Assembly (NCBI RefSeq): GCF_052857255.1
Contig: NC_135505.1
Location: forward strand, 62,475,649-62,539,648
Length of the DNA stretch: 64,000 nt
Direction: 5' to 3'
Origin: Amblyomma americanum
Lineage: Eukaryota; Arthropoda; Arachnida; Ixodida; Ixodidae
The position numbers and the translations under genes were made by a program. Of this stretch, positions 42,082 to 53,924 are shown piece after piece. Below the pieces are notes generated by a model. It had not been told where the DNA came from and made no database searches. It saw only the letters and a list, made by a program, of their open reading frames with translations. How positions within the stretch are numbered: the stretch's first letter is position 1; every line of letters begins with the position of its first letter.

Positions 42082-45000
42082 GTGCGTTCCAACCCTTACG
42101 CCTCTGCTTTTGTCCTGTTTGTTAAGGCGCTGTCCATTTGCTAAAAGCCAAGCGTAGCAGAGGCGGCAGTGTGATAGGTGGGCGGATGCCATAAGAAAGT
42201 CTGCGGAGGAAGGCGGAACTAGCTGCCGCATGATCGGGTTAATTGGAGGGATATGGGGAGGCCTCTTTCCTGCAGTGGGCGTAGTTTGATTGATGATGAT
42301 GATGACATTAATGCGATGGCTTAGAGTGGGTGCAACGCGACTACAGCTGCGTAGAGAGAGACCCAGTAACAGAAAATGCAGTTCACGTTTCGATCCAACA
42401 GTGGCTAGTAACTCATTGTCTTCCGAAAGTATGGCGCTTATTTCGATTATGCAGGGTTTCTCCTGTCTTAGGGATTGTGGAAAGGCGCGAACAGAAACAG
42501 TAGCATTCTAGGCGAGAGGTGAGGTGTGCAAAGCAGGTACCTATAGTAATTAGTGCGTGATTTTCATTTTTGGCTTCTATCGCAGAGGGGCAATTTTTTT
42601 TGGTAGCGTTGTTTGTTACCTCTGGGCATAAGGGGGTTAGCAAGTCATTTCAAGCTGAAAGCGGGTGTAACTAGTGTTTAAAGTGAGAAGACCTAATTAC
42701 TAGTACGAAAGAACAAGAATTAAGAAGCTGGTGGTCTCTGTTCGTCTGCCTTTGTTCTTGTTGTTTGGCGCCAGTTATTATGTCTTCTCACTCAAAATCT
42801 GCGGCAACTGTCCAGTGCTTACATGAATTATGCTTGGACCACTGTGGTTATCTACCCGGCAAAACTAGAACACCATACGCTGCGCCCTTCTCTGCGCTAG
42901 TGATTCAAAACAGACAAACATCACACATTTAGTGACAATAATGATAGTGATGTGAAGGTGATTTTAAAAATTATAAAACAGCCCAGTTCCCAGGCATCAA
43001 TGGATTTTGCAATGTCTCTATCTATAGATTGATAGATAAATAAACCGATACGTATAGATAAATAGAAAGATATTATTAGGCATAGTATTTATAATATAAC
43101 ATAATATTGCTATTATAATTATACCAGCGTTTGAGTGGTTTGGCGGATGTTGATCCAAGGCAGAGGGACGCACTAACCGCGAATACTTTTTATATATTTT
43201 GTAGAGCGCTATAATGTATGATGACGTCGTTCTAACGAAGGCTGAGGGTAGGAAGAATAGTTTTTTGCTTAAAGTATCACCCCAGAATTGCCTCAAGGCA
43301 GCAGACACTCTCAGAAGAGATTTAAAATTCGGAAATCTGAAAGGTTTAAATACATCAGCATCATTTGTAAGGCACGAGTTGTAGGAAATATTTCATAGCA
43401 AAAAACGTAGAATCACATTCATTATTTCTTGCATAGAAAGCTAGCAATGTCCGTAAAGCGTGCTACCATATCGCAAAACGCGGTAACATGAAGTATCTTT
43501 AAAAGACCTGCGAACTGAAAAGCGCTCGAAGTACCGAATATTCAAGAGCAAACCACACACAAGACGAAGTTGCTTACGTACCCACTCTCAAGCTGATGGA
43601 TAGACAGACAGAGAGTGTATATTGGCCTTGCCTTTGAATCAGGGCGGCAGCCACGACATTGCATACTTTATTAAAGTGGCTGTTTTATTTATCTTGTATA
43701 TTTTCTGCTTTCTTACTTTGAATCCAGGCCTGCTTTTCCCATTCAGCTATTTTCTACATTAAGGCGACAGCGTTAAGGAGCTCGTGTAGCAGCAAAGCCG
43801 GTGTCGTCGGCGTCGGCGGCGCTGGCTGTGAGAGAAAAACCTCCTCCTCGCATTCCTCCTCCTCCTCGCAGTGTACCCCGCTGCCCCAACAGATAGCGCG
43901 CGACGGCAGCGCCTCCCACTCGTCTCGTTCGGGCGCAGTGGGGCTGTGCGGGCACGCAGGAATCACGCGGTGAGCGGCGAACAACGCAGCGTACACCCAA
44001 GGCGCGTTCACAACCAAGCCGGCGGCTTGCTGCCCGTTCGTTCGGCGCGGAAGCTATGCTGGTGTTCGTGGCATCGGATTTGTCGAGAACGATGTGCCGA
44101 CGAACTACGACTGCAACTTGAGGTCCGCGCGTTTCGACAAGGCGCCTGGCAGCGCTTCTACGTAGTTTGCCGCTCCGCACGTCGGTTTCACCGTACGTAG
44201 CAGAGCAATTTGTCTAACGGGCAAGGCATCGCGCCAAACGGGAGATGGCGTTCCGTTGACTCCCTGGCAGTGCTGCAACACGCTGTCGCGTTTCGCTCTT
44301 GAAGGCGAAGCTTAAGCGTCCTCCAATTTTTTAAAGCAATATTATCTTCATTTCTGACTGTTCATCGAATTTTTTCGTGCTGCTTTTATGCCACCGGCAC
44401 TAGTCTTCTAGTTCATGTCTCTACTCCTGTTTTATGAACTTTGCTTTCACTGCAACTACAACCCAATGCTACTTCCAGGCTCGCCATGCCCACTTCGATA
44501 TCTCATTGAGAAGCTTTGTATTCTTCATACTAAACTTTATACTACCTGGCTTTAAAGCAACCATCAAGATGGCAAAATAACAGCACCGCGTCTTGAATTA
44601 GCCGCTCTGAACAGCCGAACAGACGGCCTTGACGTTCCGTTTGTTCTCCGCCAGGTAGTTACATGCAGTGACCGAACGTTCCGCGAGTGCCACCTTGGAC
44701 GATTAACAACTGGATGCCCCACTCCAGCTGTAGTCAACATAGCGCTATGTGCATTTGATTTTACTGCTCCATCATGAACTAACCACGCGTAAACCTGGAC
44801 ACATTTCTTATTGTGCAGTTTTTTATATTACTTCTCCCCCTATCCTTTCTCCCTGTCCCCTCAACTCATTCATTTCATGTCTTCATTTTGCCAGCTATCC
44901 TTTATTTCCGCTGCCCCAGCTCAGGCGCTTCAGTATCGATGGCAGATGCTGGGGCTAGCAAAAACATTTTCCTTCGTTTTTGTTATCATTTTAATGAAAA

Positions 45001-45500
45001 CATCTTACTAATACTACATCTTGAATTATGGACAGAATGCGATAATTCCGGGCTTCGCTCTCTTCACCTCCGTATTTTCGCAATAATACTTTTGTTTCCA
45101 CTTTTGCCTCCACTTAGCAGTCTCTGCTTCGCGGACTTTCTTTCGAAGTTCATGATGATTTTATTTTGACGTTGTTGCCTGCGTAGTCTGTATTAAATTT
45201 CCTAGACCTTTTCTTCCATCGCATGGCAATGTTTTTAATGTGCAAGTACTTGAAGGCTGACTGGCCTTCACTCTCAAGCATTTTTCTTCGTCTCTTCTCA
45301 AACAACATTTTCGTCCATGCTTCCTCTGCCCCAAAATGACGAATAGTTATTCCCCTGTACAGCTTTGCTTTTGCCTGTCACTGAGCCCTTAGAGCTGACC
45401 TGCTAACCGTTGTTTGGTTAATATCACAACTTGATTCTCTATAACATCTCAAGAGTCCGTGTTTTTCTTCGCATGTATTGTAGCCCCATATTTGTTGTTT
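42082..45500. other. No recognised gene (probably esterase intron 2)
   Basis: It starts at the exon 2 donor. It contains a short GAT repeat (about 42290-42305), an AT-rich stretch with GATA-like units (43010-43115) and a GC-rich repeat-like block (43755-44335). No frame matches the missing C-terminal esterase exon. Confidence 0.5.
43755..44335. repeat. GC-rich block with GCGACAGCGT near both ends; possible non-autonomous transposon
   Basis: GCGACAGCGT occurs on the plus strand near 43765 and on the minus strand near 44280 (ACGCTGTCGCG), each followed by a GCAGC in its own direction. The right edge GAAGGCGAAGCTTAAGCGTC recurs in diverged form near 23740. Target duplications were not found. 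Confidence 0.4.
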
Positions 45501-47622
45501 TTGTCCTCTGTTGAGCGGCACATACCCACAATGGGGGATTGGCTAGTGTGTCTTGGACAGTGCAGCAGTTTTGATACATTGACTCATTTAAGGCAGTCGA
45601 GGCTGAATTTCGTGCTAAAAAGGTTGTGAATTATAATAACAAGGGAGTCTCCCTGACGCAATGATGAAATTATGCAGATAATTGCACAGGTTTTAGGACA
45701 TATCCCCTGGCGCTTGCCCCTAAGAGTGAAGAACCGGAATAGAAAGAGGAAGCCCTAATCGAGCGAGCGGAATCTACAGATAAGGCATATGAGCTTTCCG
45801 CAGAGAAACGAGCTGCCGGCAGGAGAGGAGAAAGTGATCAAGTGTTTCGATTGCACCGAATGCTTCAAGATGGTTCGACACAGAGAACCCTGATCGGTGC
45901 AAATAGAGATTTAGCCGTGGAATTCTGCACCGCAAAGGGTCATAGACAGCTCGCATTGCCGTGAACTTCATAAGTGCACACTCCAAGGTAATACGTAGTG
46001 TTCAAAATCCACTGCAGCAAGGAGAGGCTCATGACTCAAGGAATGCAGTTGCTGGAACCGTTGGAAGAGGGCTGTTGTCGATTGCACAGTGTTTGGAGTA
46101 AATGGTACCACAAGTCCGCAAAGGGCAGACTTAGCTAAAAAATCAGCCCTCACACTGCATCAATGGCGCAGTCCATGTATACAGTGAAAGCGCACTTCTT
46201 CAACATGCGGTGGAATGAAAAATCTTAGGGGACAGCCCAGAAGAGCGTCCCTCGAGCCTTCTAGTGCAGGCAGAACAGAAAGGCTGTCAGCAAGTATGAC
46301 ATCACTAACTTTGCAAGCCTCTTTTGTAAGGCCTACTGGATGACTAGAAATCAGGGTCCCGAAAGGAATAACTCCAATCAAGATCCCTGAAATAAATTTG
46401 CATAGCTGCCTTTTCCTTTTTTTTAGAGGCATCAGTAAAAACTGCAGCACGTGTTGGAATTTTGTCCAGATGCTCCTCTATAAGCTCATTTAGAACATTT
46501 GCAGGCAAAGTCTTTGCATTTTTTGGAGGGTGTTGTGAAAGTTAACAACAGAATGGAAGCGCAGATTCTGAACGTTTACTATCGAATTGACTTTGACTGG
46601 GATTTTTCATAACAGAGAATTTGTGAACATGATCTCGGGGAGCTTATACCTAGGCCGAATAATACCGAAGAATAGAGTCAGGATAATATAGGGCTAGCCA
46701 ATCCTGGAATAGGCTCTAAAGTTCTAAGGACAGTTCGCCCACTGAGAACCTGAACCCTTGAGTTCAAAATCAGGCTTTGGCGTCTCAAGAGCAGCAGAAC
46801 ATTTGCCGCAGTATTCTGTAGGTCCAAGGCAAAGACGCAGAGTAGGTCTCCCCAAAGGAATTAATAGTTGAAACTCGTACCTTGGACAGCCAGAAAAAGG
46901 AACGCAATCAAATGGAAGTAGTGACCTTACATAGGATTTATAAACAAAGATCAAAGCGTCCCGGCCCATGCCAAATTTTTTGTGGCTGATTCTCACCAAC
47001 CTGCAGAGGGCACGCTCACATCTAAGCACATTCATTTTAATTTGTTGTCGCCAGTCTAACTGCTGAGCGTAGGTAATACCCAGCTATTTTACGGCATCAA
47101 TTTCTGGGATTGTGGCATTGCAAAGAGCAAGGCGATGTAAAAAGGGGATGCTAGAGGGAAAACAAGGAGGGGACTCTTATTAACGTTTAAGGCAAAACTT
47201 AGGATGTCCAGCCATACTTCCATAGCGTTCAGGTAGGCTTGCAGCTTCTGATACAAAGTGTGGACGTCCTTCGGAAAAGCGAAGAATGCAATTTCGTCCG
47301 CGTTCACGTAGACCTCGACAGCCGGGTAGACAGGAATATCTCCCATGAGTATACTAAACAGTAACGGCGGGAGCGCCGAACCTTGGGACACACCCATCGA
47401 CGGTGTGTATGGCTGGAATTGTAATGGCCATCAGTGCAAAAGTGCGTATAGGTTAAGAACTCTCTTACCCATGCTTGGAGGTACGGACGTTTGAGGTAAG
47501 ATAGTTTATCATGAAAAACATTGTGCTCAACACTGACGTATGACTTTGCAATATCCAATGTAACTAAAGCTGAGCCCTCCTCCTGCCTCACTGTAACCTA
47601 AATTGGGCTCTCAAAGTCTATG
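45500..47622 (-). mobile_element. LINE copy C (R1/I-type with RNase H), strongly decayed, 3' part
   Basis: Minus strand, from 47622: EEGSALVTLDIAKSYVSVEH (RT motif A region), GVSQGSALPPLLFSILMGDI (motif B), VYVNADEIAFFAF (motif C, YADD disrupted by an extra residue), then SYVRSLLPFDCVPFSGCPRY (thumb). Broken RNase H remnants (AAVFTDASKKK) and the tail RCRIPRLNLYLHRSG with HFLLSCR follow. The 3' UTR near 45510-45560 is like that of copies A and B (GGCACATACCCAC). Copy A starts right where homology ends at 47622, so A may have inserted into C. Confidence 0.7.
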
Positions 47623-47633
47623 CCACCTCCTAG

Positions 47634-48361
47634 TGCTCTATGGTTCACAAAGGAAGGATGGAAGGAAGGCCTCAGACATTGCTGGCACATACCCACTACG
47701 TGGGAGTGGCCAAGACACAGGCGGTTACTTGCTGGGTGCAGGAAAGTTTTGATCGGAAAAGGAGTGGTAATAGTATGTAGGCTGAAAGATTGGAAGACGG
47801 AAGGACAGGGGTCCTGTTAACTAGGAGATCGAGGACGGGACAATGGCTTAATTTGCATAATCATATCCAATGCCTGTAATGTCTCAATGTCGTACTGACT
47901 GAGGGCGGGAAAAAAATTAGAATGGGAGTCGCTGCGTTTCTTGAAGAAAATTTTGCACAGCAGAGCGCACACTCCTGTCGCTTCGTCCAAGCAAAGAAGC
48001 GCCAATGGAAAGAACAACAGCGAAGGACACAGGCAAGTCCAGTTGATGAAATGGAATTTGCAAAAGACGCTTCCTCAAATGAGAGAAGCAGCGGCAGAAC
48101 AGCAGGAAGTGATCTATTGTCTTAAGCTCGGCACAAAAAGGGCACAATGGGGAAGCCGCCAGGTCAGATCTGTGAAGGTAGAAATTTAGAAGGGGGACCC
48201 GGCAAAGCTAACGCGTGAAAGAGACCTCTAGTCTGCGCGACCGCCAGTCTTTGCTACTCCAACGATGCAGAAGATGCTGATATTCGGGAGATGATGTAAG
48301 AGCCGAGGCAGCAAATTCCTGAAATATTGTGTAGCTGCGAAACCTCACCGCAGCTGTATAT
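47634..48361 (-). pseudogene. LINE copy A ORF2 C-terminal tail and 3' UTR
   Basis: Continuing after the LTR element: YTAAVRFRSYTIFQEFAA, WRSRRLEVSFTR, then CPFCAELKTIDHFLLFCR (47917-48147), the terminal zinc-binding motif, and SIGASLLGRSDRSVRSAVQN up to a stop at 47917. The 3' UTR of about 280 bp ends in GGAAGGATGGAAGGAAGG (plus strand). Confidence 0.78.
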
Positions 48362-48734
48362 TGTCACGTAGTGGTGACGGCAGTCGAAGCAGTGATGAAG
48401 ACGGACGAAAGGGTCTTCTAAAAGAACTGTTTATTGGGCTGACTTGCACCCAAAATGGACTGAATCACTCGGCGGCGGCGAAGCGACAAGCGTGCTCGGC
48501 GGTCGTCGAACAGAATGCCCGCCGCTGTCGGCCGTGCTCAATTTAAAGCTGATAGCGAACATTCGAGATAAAGGGCGCAAAGTTACTAGAACATTCCGGA
48601 ACAACGTAGCATCAGCTTTGCCTGGCTGCGATCAATCGAGATAAATCTAGTCGCGTCTTGCGTCGCAAACAAAGCGATAAGGTGGTGTCGCGGCAGATTT
48701 GAAAAACGAACAAACACTGCAAATATTGGGGGCA
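48362..48734 (-). repeat. 3' LTR of the gypsy element
   Basis: It reads TGCCCCCAATATTTGCAGTG at its start on the minus strand and ends ACGTGACA. It is preceded by a purine tract (PPT). Confidence 0.9.
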
Positions 48735-48737
48735 TTA

Positions 48738-48747
48738 CTCCCCTCTC
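48738..48747 (-). other. Polypurine tract of the gypsy element
   Basis: GAGAGGGGAG on the minus strand, three bases before the 3' LTR. Confidence 0.65.
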
Positions 48748-48844
48748 AAAGAAGCATCGACCCGATGCATTAAAACAAATAATGCGACTAGTAAGGAAAA
48801 AAAAACAGATCTTGCGAAAATAGAGCATGGAAATGCAGCGGCCT

Positions 48845-49267
48845 TTAGCGCGCATAATACGGCTTCAGACGGACTACATGGACAACTTCTGGTCGTACGC
48901 GGCGTCGCTGGGATGGAGTCATTGCGTCAGGGATGACTTCATAATCCAGTTCACCCAGCCGACGAAGAACCTTGTACGGGCCGAAATAGCGGCGCAAAAG
49001 CTTTTCACTCAATCCACGGCGGCGAATGGGCGTCCACACCCAGGCTTGGTCTCCTGGCTTGTATTCCGCGTTGCGTCTTCGTAGGTTGTAGCGTCTGGCG
49101 TCGGACCGCTGCTGATCTTTGATCCGTAATCGGGCAAGCCTTCGAGCTTCTTCTGCGCGTTGAAGGTAGGCGGCAACGTCGACGTTCTCTTCTTCTGTAA
49201 CGTTGGGCAGCATGGCGTCTAGCGTGGTCGTGGCCTCCCTGCCATGGACGAGCCTAAAAGGCGTCAT
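48845..49267 (-). pseudogene. Gypsy element Pol C-terminus (integrase tail with GPY/F)
   Basis: In frame with the preceding Pol after its TAG. MTPFRLVHGREATTTLDAML is the end of the integrase core. A basic helical region (RYNLRRRNAEYKPGDQAWVW) and RYFGPYKVLRRLGELDYEVI, the GPY/F module, follow. It ends at 48845, about 100 bp before the PPT. Confidence 0.85.
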
Positions 49268-52200
49268 CTAGGTGGTCTCCTGCACTGCGGTGTTGTAGGC
49301 GAAGACGACGTAAGGCAGGATGACATCCCAGGTTTTATGTTCGGCATCGACATACATAGCGAGCATATCGGCGATGGTTTTGTTCAGGCGCTCGGTCAAT
49401 CCGTTGGTCTGCGGATGGTATGCAGTTGTCCTCCGGTGGCTGGTTTGGCTGTAGCGCAGGATGGCTTGCGTGAGTTCCGCTGTAAATGTTGTTCCTCTGT
49501 CCGTTATGAGCACATCGGGGGCGCCGTGTCGAAGAAGAACGCACTCCACGAAAAATTTGGCCACTTCTGCTGCTGTTCCGTTCGGTAGGGCTTTCGCCTC
49601 GGCGTAGCGGGTCAGGTAGTCGGTCGCTATGATGATCCACTTATTTCCAGATGTTGACGTTGGAAAAGGGCCAAGCAAGCCCATGCCAATCTGCTGAAAG
49701 GGTCTTGAGGGAGGTTCAATGGGGTTCAGAAATCCTGCTGGTCGTGTGGGAGGAGTCTTTCGTCGCTGACAATCTCGGCATGTTTTCACATAGTGTGCGA
49801 CATCGGCGGACAGTCGGGGCCAGTAATACTTGTCTTGAATGCGGCGGAGGGTGCGAGTAAACCCGAGATGTCCAGCTGTCGGCTCGTCGTGTGAAGCCTG
49901 TAGAACTTCTTCGCGGAGACAAGTAGGTACAACAAGGAGGTAGGCTGTTTTGTTCGCTGTAAAGTTCTTCTTCACAAGGACCTCATTCTGCACACAGAAA
50001 GAAGACAGTCCTCGCTTGAATGAAGCGGGGGGTGAAGAAACCTTGCCTTCCAGGTACTCGATGAGGCCTTTTAGGTTGGGGTCTGAGCGTTGCTGCGGAG
50101 CAAAAGAGCTTGCGCTGATGGGTCCCAGAAAGGCGTCCTCATCGTCGTCCAGCGGCGATGCATCTACAGGGGCTCGTGAGAGGCAATCGGCGTCAGTGTG
50201 CTTGCGTCCGGACTTGTAAACGACGGTGATGTCAAACTCCTGGAGACGCAGACTCCATCGAGCGAGTCGACCAGAGGGATCCTTCAAATTGGCAAACCAG
50301 CAGAGCGCGTGGTGGTCGCTGACCACCTTGAACGGCCGTCCGTAGAGGTAGGGGCGGAATTTCGACGTAGCCCAGATGATGGCGAGGCACTCCTTCTCAT
50401 TGGTCGAATAGTTAGCCTCGGCCTTGGAAAGGGAACGGCTAGCGTATGCGATGACCTTCTCCAGCCCGTCACTTTTTTGAACGAGAACGGCGCCTAGTCC
50501 CACGCTGCTTGCGTCGGTATGAACTTCAGTATCAGCGTTTTCATCAAAATGCGCAAGGATCGGTGGGGACTGTAAACGACGCTGAAGTTCCTTGAAGGCT
50601 TCTGCTTGCGGCGCTTCCCATTTAAACGGCACGTCTGCCTTCGTCAGTTGGGTCAGGGGCTCGGCGATGCGCGAAAAGTTTTTCACAAATCGTCGGTAAT
50701 ATGCGCATAGTCCGAGAAATCTGCGCACTGCTTTCTTATCGGCCGGCGGTTGAAACCGTTCAATAGCAGCTGTTTTCTGCGGGTCTGGGCGTACTCCTTC
50801 CTTGCTAACGATGTGGCCTAGAAACAGCAGCTCTTCGTAGGCAAAGTGGCATTTCTCTGCTTTCAAGGTTAGGCCAGACAACTTGATTGCGTCTAGTACT
50901 GTTCGAAGTCTTTTGAGGTGCTCTTCAAAGTTCGAGGCGAAGACAACGACGTCATCTAAATATACCAGACAAATCTGCCACTTCAGGCCTGCCAGCACTG
51001 TATCCATTACTCGCTGAAACGTCGCTGGTGCGGAACAGAGACCAAATGGCATCACCTTGAACTCAAACAGCCCATCCGGAGTTATGAATGCTGTCTTCTC
51101 GCGATCTCTTTCGTCGACCTCAATTTGCCAGTAGCCGCTCTTGAGGTCCATCGATGAGAAATATTTGGCATTGCAGAGGCGGTCCAGTGTGTCGTCGATG
51201 CGGGGGAGGGGGTAGCCGTCCTTCTTTGTTATGTTGTTGAAGCGGCGGTAATCCACGCAGAATCGAAGTGCGCCGTCTTTCTTTCTCACTAGAACAACCG
51301 GTGCCGCCCATGGGCTGTTTGAAGGCTGGATGACGTCGTTGCGAAGCATTTCTTCGACTTGGTCCCGGATGGCTTGTCGTTCTCGCGGAGACACACGGTA
51401 GGGGCTTTGACGGAGAGGTCGGACGTGTTGATCCGTTATAATGCGATGCTTGGCAATTGGCGTCTGTCGCACCTTCGGCGATGTCGAAAAGCACTCACTG
51501 TAGTTTTGAAGCACATTGTGGATCTGGTCTTGTCTGTTCCGGTGCAGGGCTGGGTTGATGTCGAAAGTGGGCGAGTTCTCTTGGTCAGGCGGATCTTCTG
51601 CGGAGGGGTCGGAGAGGGCGAAGGAATCTCGTACGTCAGATATTTCGTCGCAGAAAGCAATCGTCGTTCCTCTGTTAATATGCCGGTATTCTTCGCTGAA
51701 GTTAGTCAGCAGTACTTCGGCCTGGCCATTGCGGAAATGTGCGATGCCTCTTGCGATGCTGATTCCTCGGTCTAGTAGCAACTGCATGTTCCGCTCGATG
51801 ATGGCTTCAGTGTTTATGGCTTTCGTGGCGCCTACGGTCACGATAACGCTTGAACGGGGTGGGACGCTCACTTCTTCCTCCAGGACACTTAGGGCAACGT
51901 GATTTTTCCGAGTTTTCATCGAAGCGATGGCTTCGTCCGTCGAAAGCGTGATCAGCTTGGATCGCAGGTCGATGATCACCTGATGCTCATGAAGGAAATC
52001 CATACCCAAGATCACTTCGCGGGAGCATTGCGGTAGCACAACAAAGGTCGCAGAATAGGTATGTCCTTTGACAGTCACTCGCGCTGTGCATCGTCCTGAT
52101 GGCGTAATGAGGTGGCCCCCAGCGGTGCGAATTTGTGGGCCGTCCCAAGCCGTTGTGACTTTTCTGAGCTGCGCAGCGAATGTTCCATTCATCACCGAGT

Positions 52201-52545
52201 AATCGGCTCCTGTGTCGACTAGAGCGGTAACTTTCCGGCCGTCGATAGTCACTTCTAGGTCGGAGGTCCTGGCTCTTGCATTGCATGTCGCTCTCGGCGT
52301 CGGGTCACGGCTTCGTCGCGTAAGCGAGTCACGAGTTGGGCGTGTGGTCGAGGCTCCTCTGGGTGGCGGCGTCGATTTCAAGGTAGCTTGCGTCGTGGTC
52401 GAGGTTCTCATTGTGTGCGGCGTCGGTGCAGCGAGTGTCGGTTCTTCATGCGGCGTCGCGGGTGCAGCGTCTTCATGGGGCGTGGTCGGTGGAGGATCTT
52501 CAGCGTTTAGCTCGTGAGCAACCTCAGCTCCAGAGGTTGCTGCCT
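49268..52545 (-). pseudogene. Gypsy element Pol: protease, RT, RNase H, integrase (amber-truncated)
   Basis: The frame is open from the frameshift site; the first Met is at 52411, and the residue numbers below count from it. Protease ALVDTGADYSV (DTG 66-68). RT: CVDYRRFNNITKKDGYPLPR, FSSMDLKSGYWQIEV (motif A), MPFGLCSAPATFQRVMD (motif B), YLDD 484-487. RNase H: HTDASSVGLGAVL (TDAS 632-635). Integrase zinc site His841, His848, Cys878, Cys881. In the DDE core the first Asp is Gly911 (GGC at 49679-49681; IGMGLLGPF where IGMDLLGPF is usual); Asp971 and Glu1007 remain. A TAG at 49268-49270 stops the frame; the rest continues in frame to 48845. The element could be transcribed, but integrase is doubly damaged. 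Confidence 0.9.
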
Positions 52546-53898
52546 TTAGTTTCCCCTACGGGGGCTGGGCGACCTTCCTCGTACCGCGGCTGCGTAGCTG
52601 CGGCGTGGCGACGCAAAGCGCGAGGTTGACGGCGATGGAGAGCGCGAAAAGCGGTTCGGCGTGTACTCTTCTCGACGCAGGTACTCGTCGATTTCATGCG
52701 GACGTTGTCCGAAGCGTGGTCGTGGGGCGTTAACGGCAAATCCTCGAAGGCCGATACGTCGGTACGGGCAGTGACGAAGAATATGGCCGGCCTCACCGCA
52801 ATGGAAGCACAACGGCCGGTTGTCGGAAGTCCTCCAGGCGTCGCATTTCCTGGGGCTTGAGCGTCGGTCATAGGCTGGGCGGGTGGGGGCGGGGAGGCGG
52901 CGTTGTGGAACGATTGGCTCATCTCGGGGAGGACGTGGGGGTTGTCGCAGGGGCGGAGCAGTACTTACTGCAGCGGCGTAGGTCATGGCCTGGGGTTCTG
53001 TGGCCGTCGGGGTGCCAAGTGCCTGTTGCACTTCTTCCCGTACCACATCCATCAGAGTCGCTGCTTGTGGCTGTGGGGAAGATGGCAGTAATCGGTGTAG
53101 CTCCTCTCGTACGATTTCGCGGATAACTTCCCGCAAGCTGTCGCTGGTGGTGGCCGGCGTGTCCGAACGGATTGCACAGGCAGAGGAAGGGCGATTGTAC
53201 TGCCGAGCTCGAACGTCGAGGGTATTCTCAATCGTGCAGGCTTCTTGCATAAATTCCTCGACTGTTTTTGGCGGCTGGCGGACGAGGCTTGCAAAGAGTT
53301 GTTCTTTTACGCCGCGCATTAAAAACTGAACTTTCTTTTCCTCGGTCATCCCGGGATCGGCGCGGCGAAATAGGCGCTTCATCTCCTCGACGTAACTGCG
53401 GACGGGCTCATTCGGAAGCTGGATCCTGGACTCGAGGAGTCGTTCGGCTCTTTTTTTCCTCACGACACTGGGGAATACCTTCAATAGTTCTCTCTTGAAT
53501 AGCTCCCATGTCGTAAGGGACGACTCGTAGTTTTCGTACCACGTGCGTGCGGAGCCATCCAATGAGAAAAAAACGTGTCCAATCTTTGCCGCATCATCCC
53601 ACTTGTTGAATGACGCCACGCGCTCAAATTGGTCCAACCATTCTTCAGGGTCTTCGCCTAGGGATCCATTGAAAGTTGGCGGCACCCGCGGCTGCTGCAG
53701 TATGATCGGTGTCGACATCTTTGGCGAGGTTGCAGTGCTGGTAGCAGCGTCTTTTCGCTGTCTGGTGCGGTCCGGCAGTTTCCCGAACTCGGGCTCCTCT
53801 CCCTGGAGACGTCGGCTGGCTCGCTGAGCTGCTTGTTCGTCCTCGGGTGTGAAGCGCTTAGGGCTGGGTTCACGACTTGAAGGGGGCGTCCGGAACAT
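52546..53898 (-). CDS. Gypsy element Gag
   Basis: The start is taken at the ATG of 53898 (MFRTPPSSREPSPKRF), the first Met after the LTR and PBS; an upstream Met lies in the LTR. The frame has 450 codons and no stop. FNGSLGEDPEEWLDQFERVA, TTWELFKRELLKVFP and RSYVEEMKRLFRRADPGMTE are the retrotransposon Gag (capsid-like) fold. A CCHC knuckle, CFHCGEAGHILRHC, and an Arg/Ser-rich tail complete it. The stop TAA follows the slippery heptamer directly. Gag forms the particle and binds RNA. The open frame suggests a fairly recent copy. Confidence 0.88.
   Translation of the reverse strand: MFRTPPSSREPSPKRFTPEDEQAAQRASRRLQGEEPEFGKLPDRTRQRKDAATSTATSPKMSTPIILQQPRVPPTFNGSLGEDPEEWLDQFERVASFNKWDDAAKIGHVFFSLDGSARTWYENYESSLTTWELFKRELLKVFPSVVRKKRAERLLESRIQLPNEPVRSYVEEMKRLFRRADPGMTEEKKVQFLMRGVKEQLFASLVRQPPKTVEEFMQEACTIENTLDVRARQYNRPSSACAIRSDTPATTSDSLREVIREIVREELHRLLPSSPQPQAATLMDVVREEVQQALGTPTATEPQAMTYAAAVSTAPPLRQPPRPPRDEPIVPQRRLPAPTRPAYDRRSSPRKCDAWRTSDNRPLCFHCGEAGHILRHCPYRRIGLRGFAVNAPRPRFGQRPHEIDEYLRREEYTPNRFSRSPSPSTSRFASPRRSYAAAVRGRSPSPRRGN
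52549..52555 (-). promoter_or_regulatory. -1 ribosomal frameshift heptamer GGGAAAC at the gag stop
   Basis: On the minus strand the gag codons are GGA AAC TAA, preceded by G, giving the X XXY YYZ heptamer G GGA AAC. The pol frame is -1 relative to gag and is open from here (AAA CTA AAG GCA) to the protease. A -1 slip would therefore produce Gag-Pol. A downstream pseudoknot was not checked. Confidence 0.75.
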
Positions 53899-53904
53899 GG
53901 AAGT

Positions 53905-53922
53905 TAACCCGCACCTCCACCA
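53905..53922 (-). other. Primer binding site of the gypsy element
   Basis: Two bases after the 5' LTR, TGGTGGAGGTGCGGGTTA begins with TGG, complementary to a tRNA 3' CCA. The primer tRNA was not identified. Gag starts just after it at 53898. Confidence 0.65.
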
Positions 53923-53924
53923 GA

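Noticed and set aside
43754..44200. Overlapping frames of 87-135 residues
   Set aside because: Lie in the GC-rich repeat-like block; no recognisable domain.
44480..45170. Possible LINE 3' UTR (GGCAGATGCTGGGGCTAGCA near 44940)
   Set aside because: It feels like a repeat tail, but no second copy in the window or coding block supports it.
42082..48000. Search for the missing C-terminal esterase exon
   Set aside because: No frame with the expected end-of-domain motifs was found before the LINE cluster.
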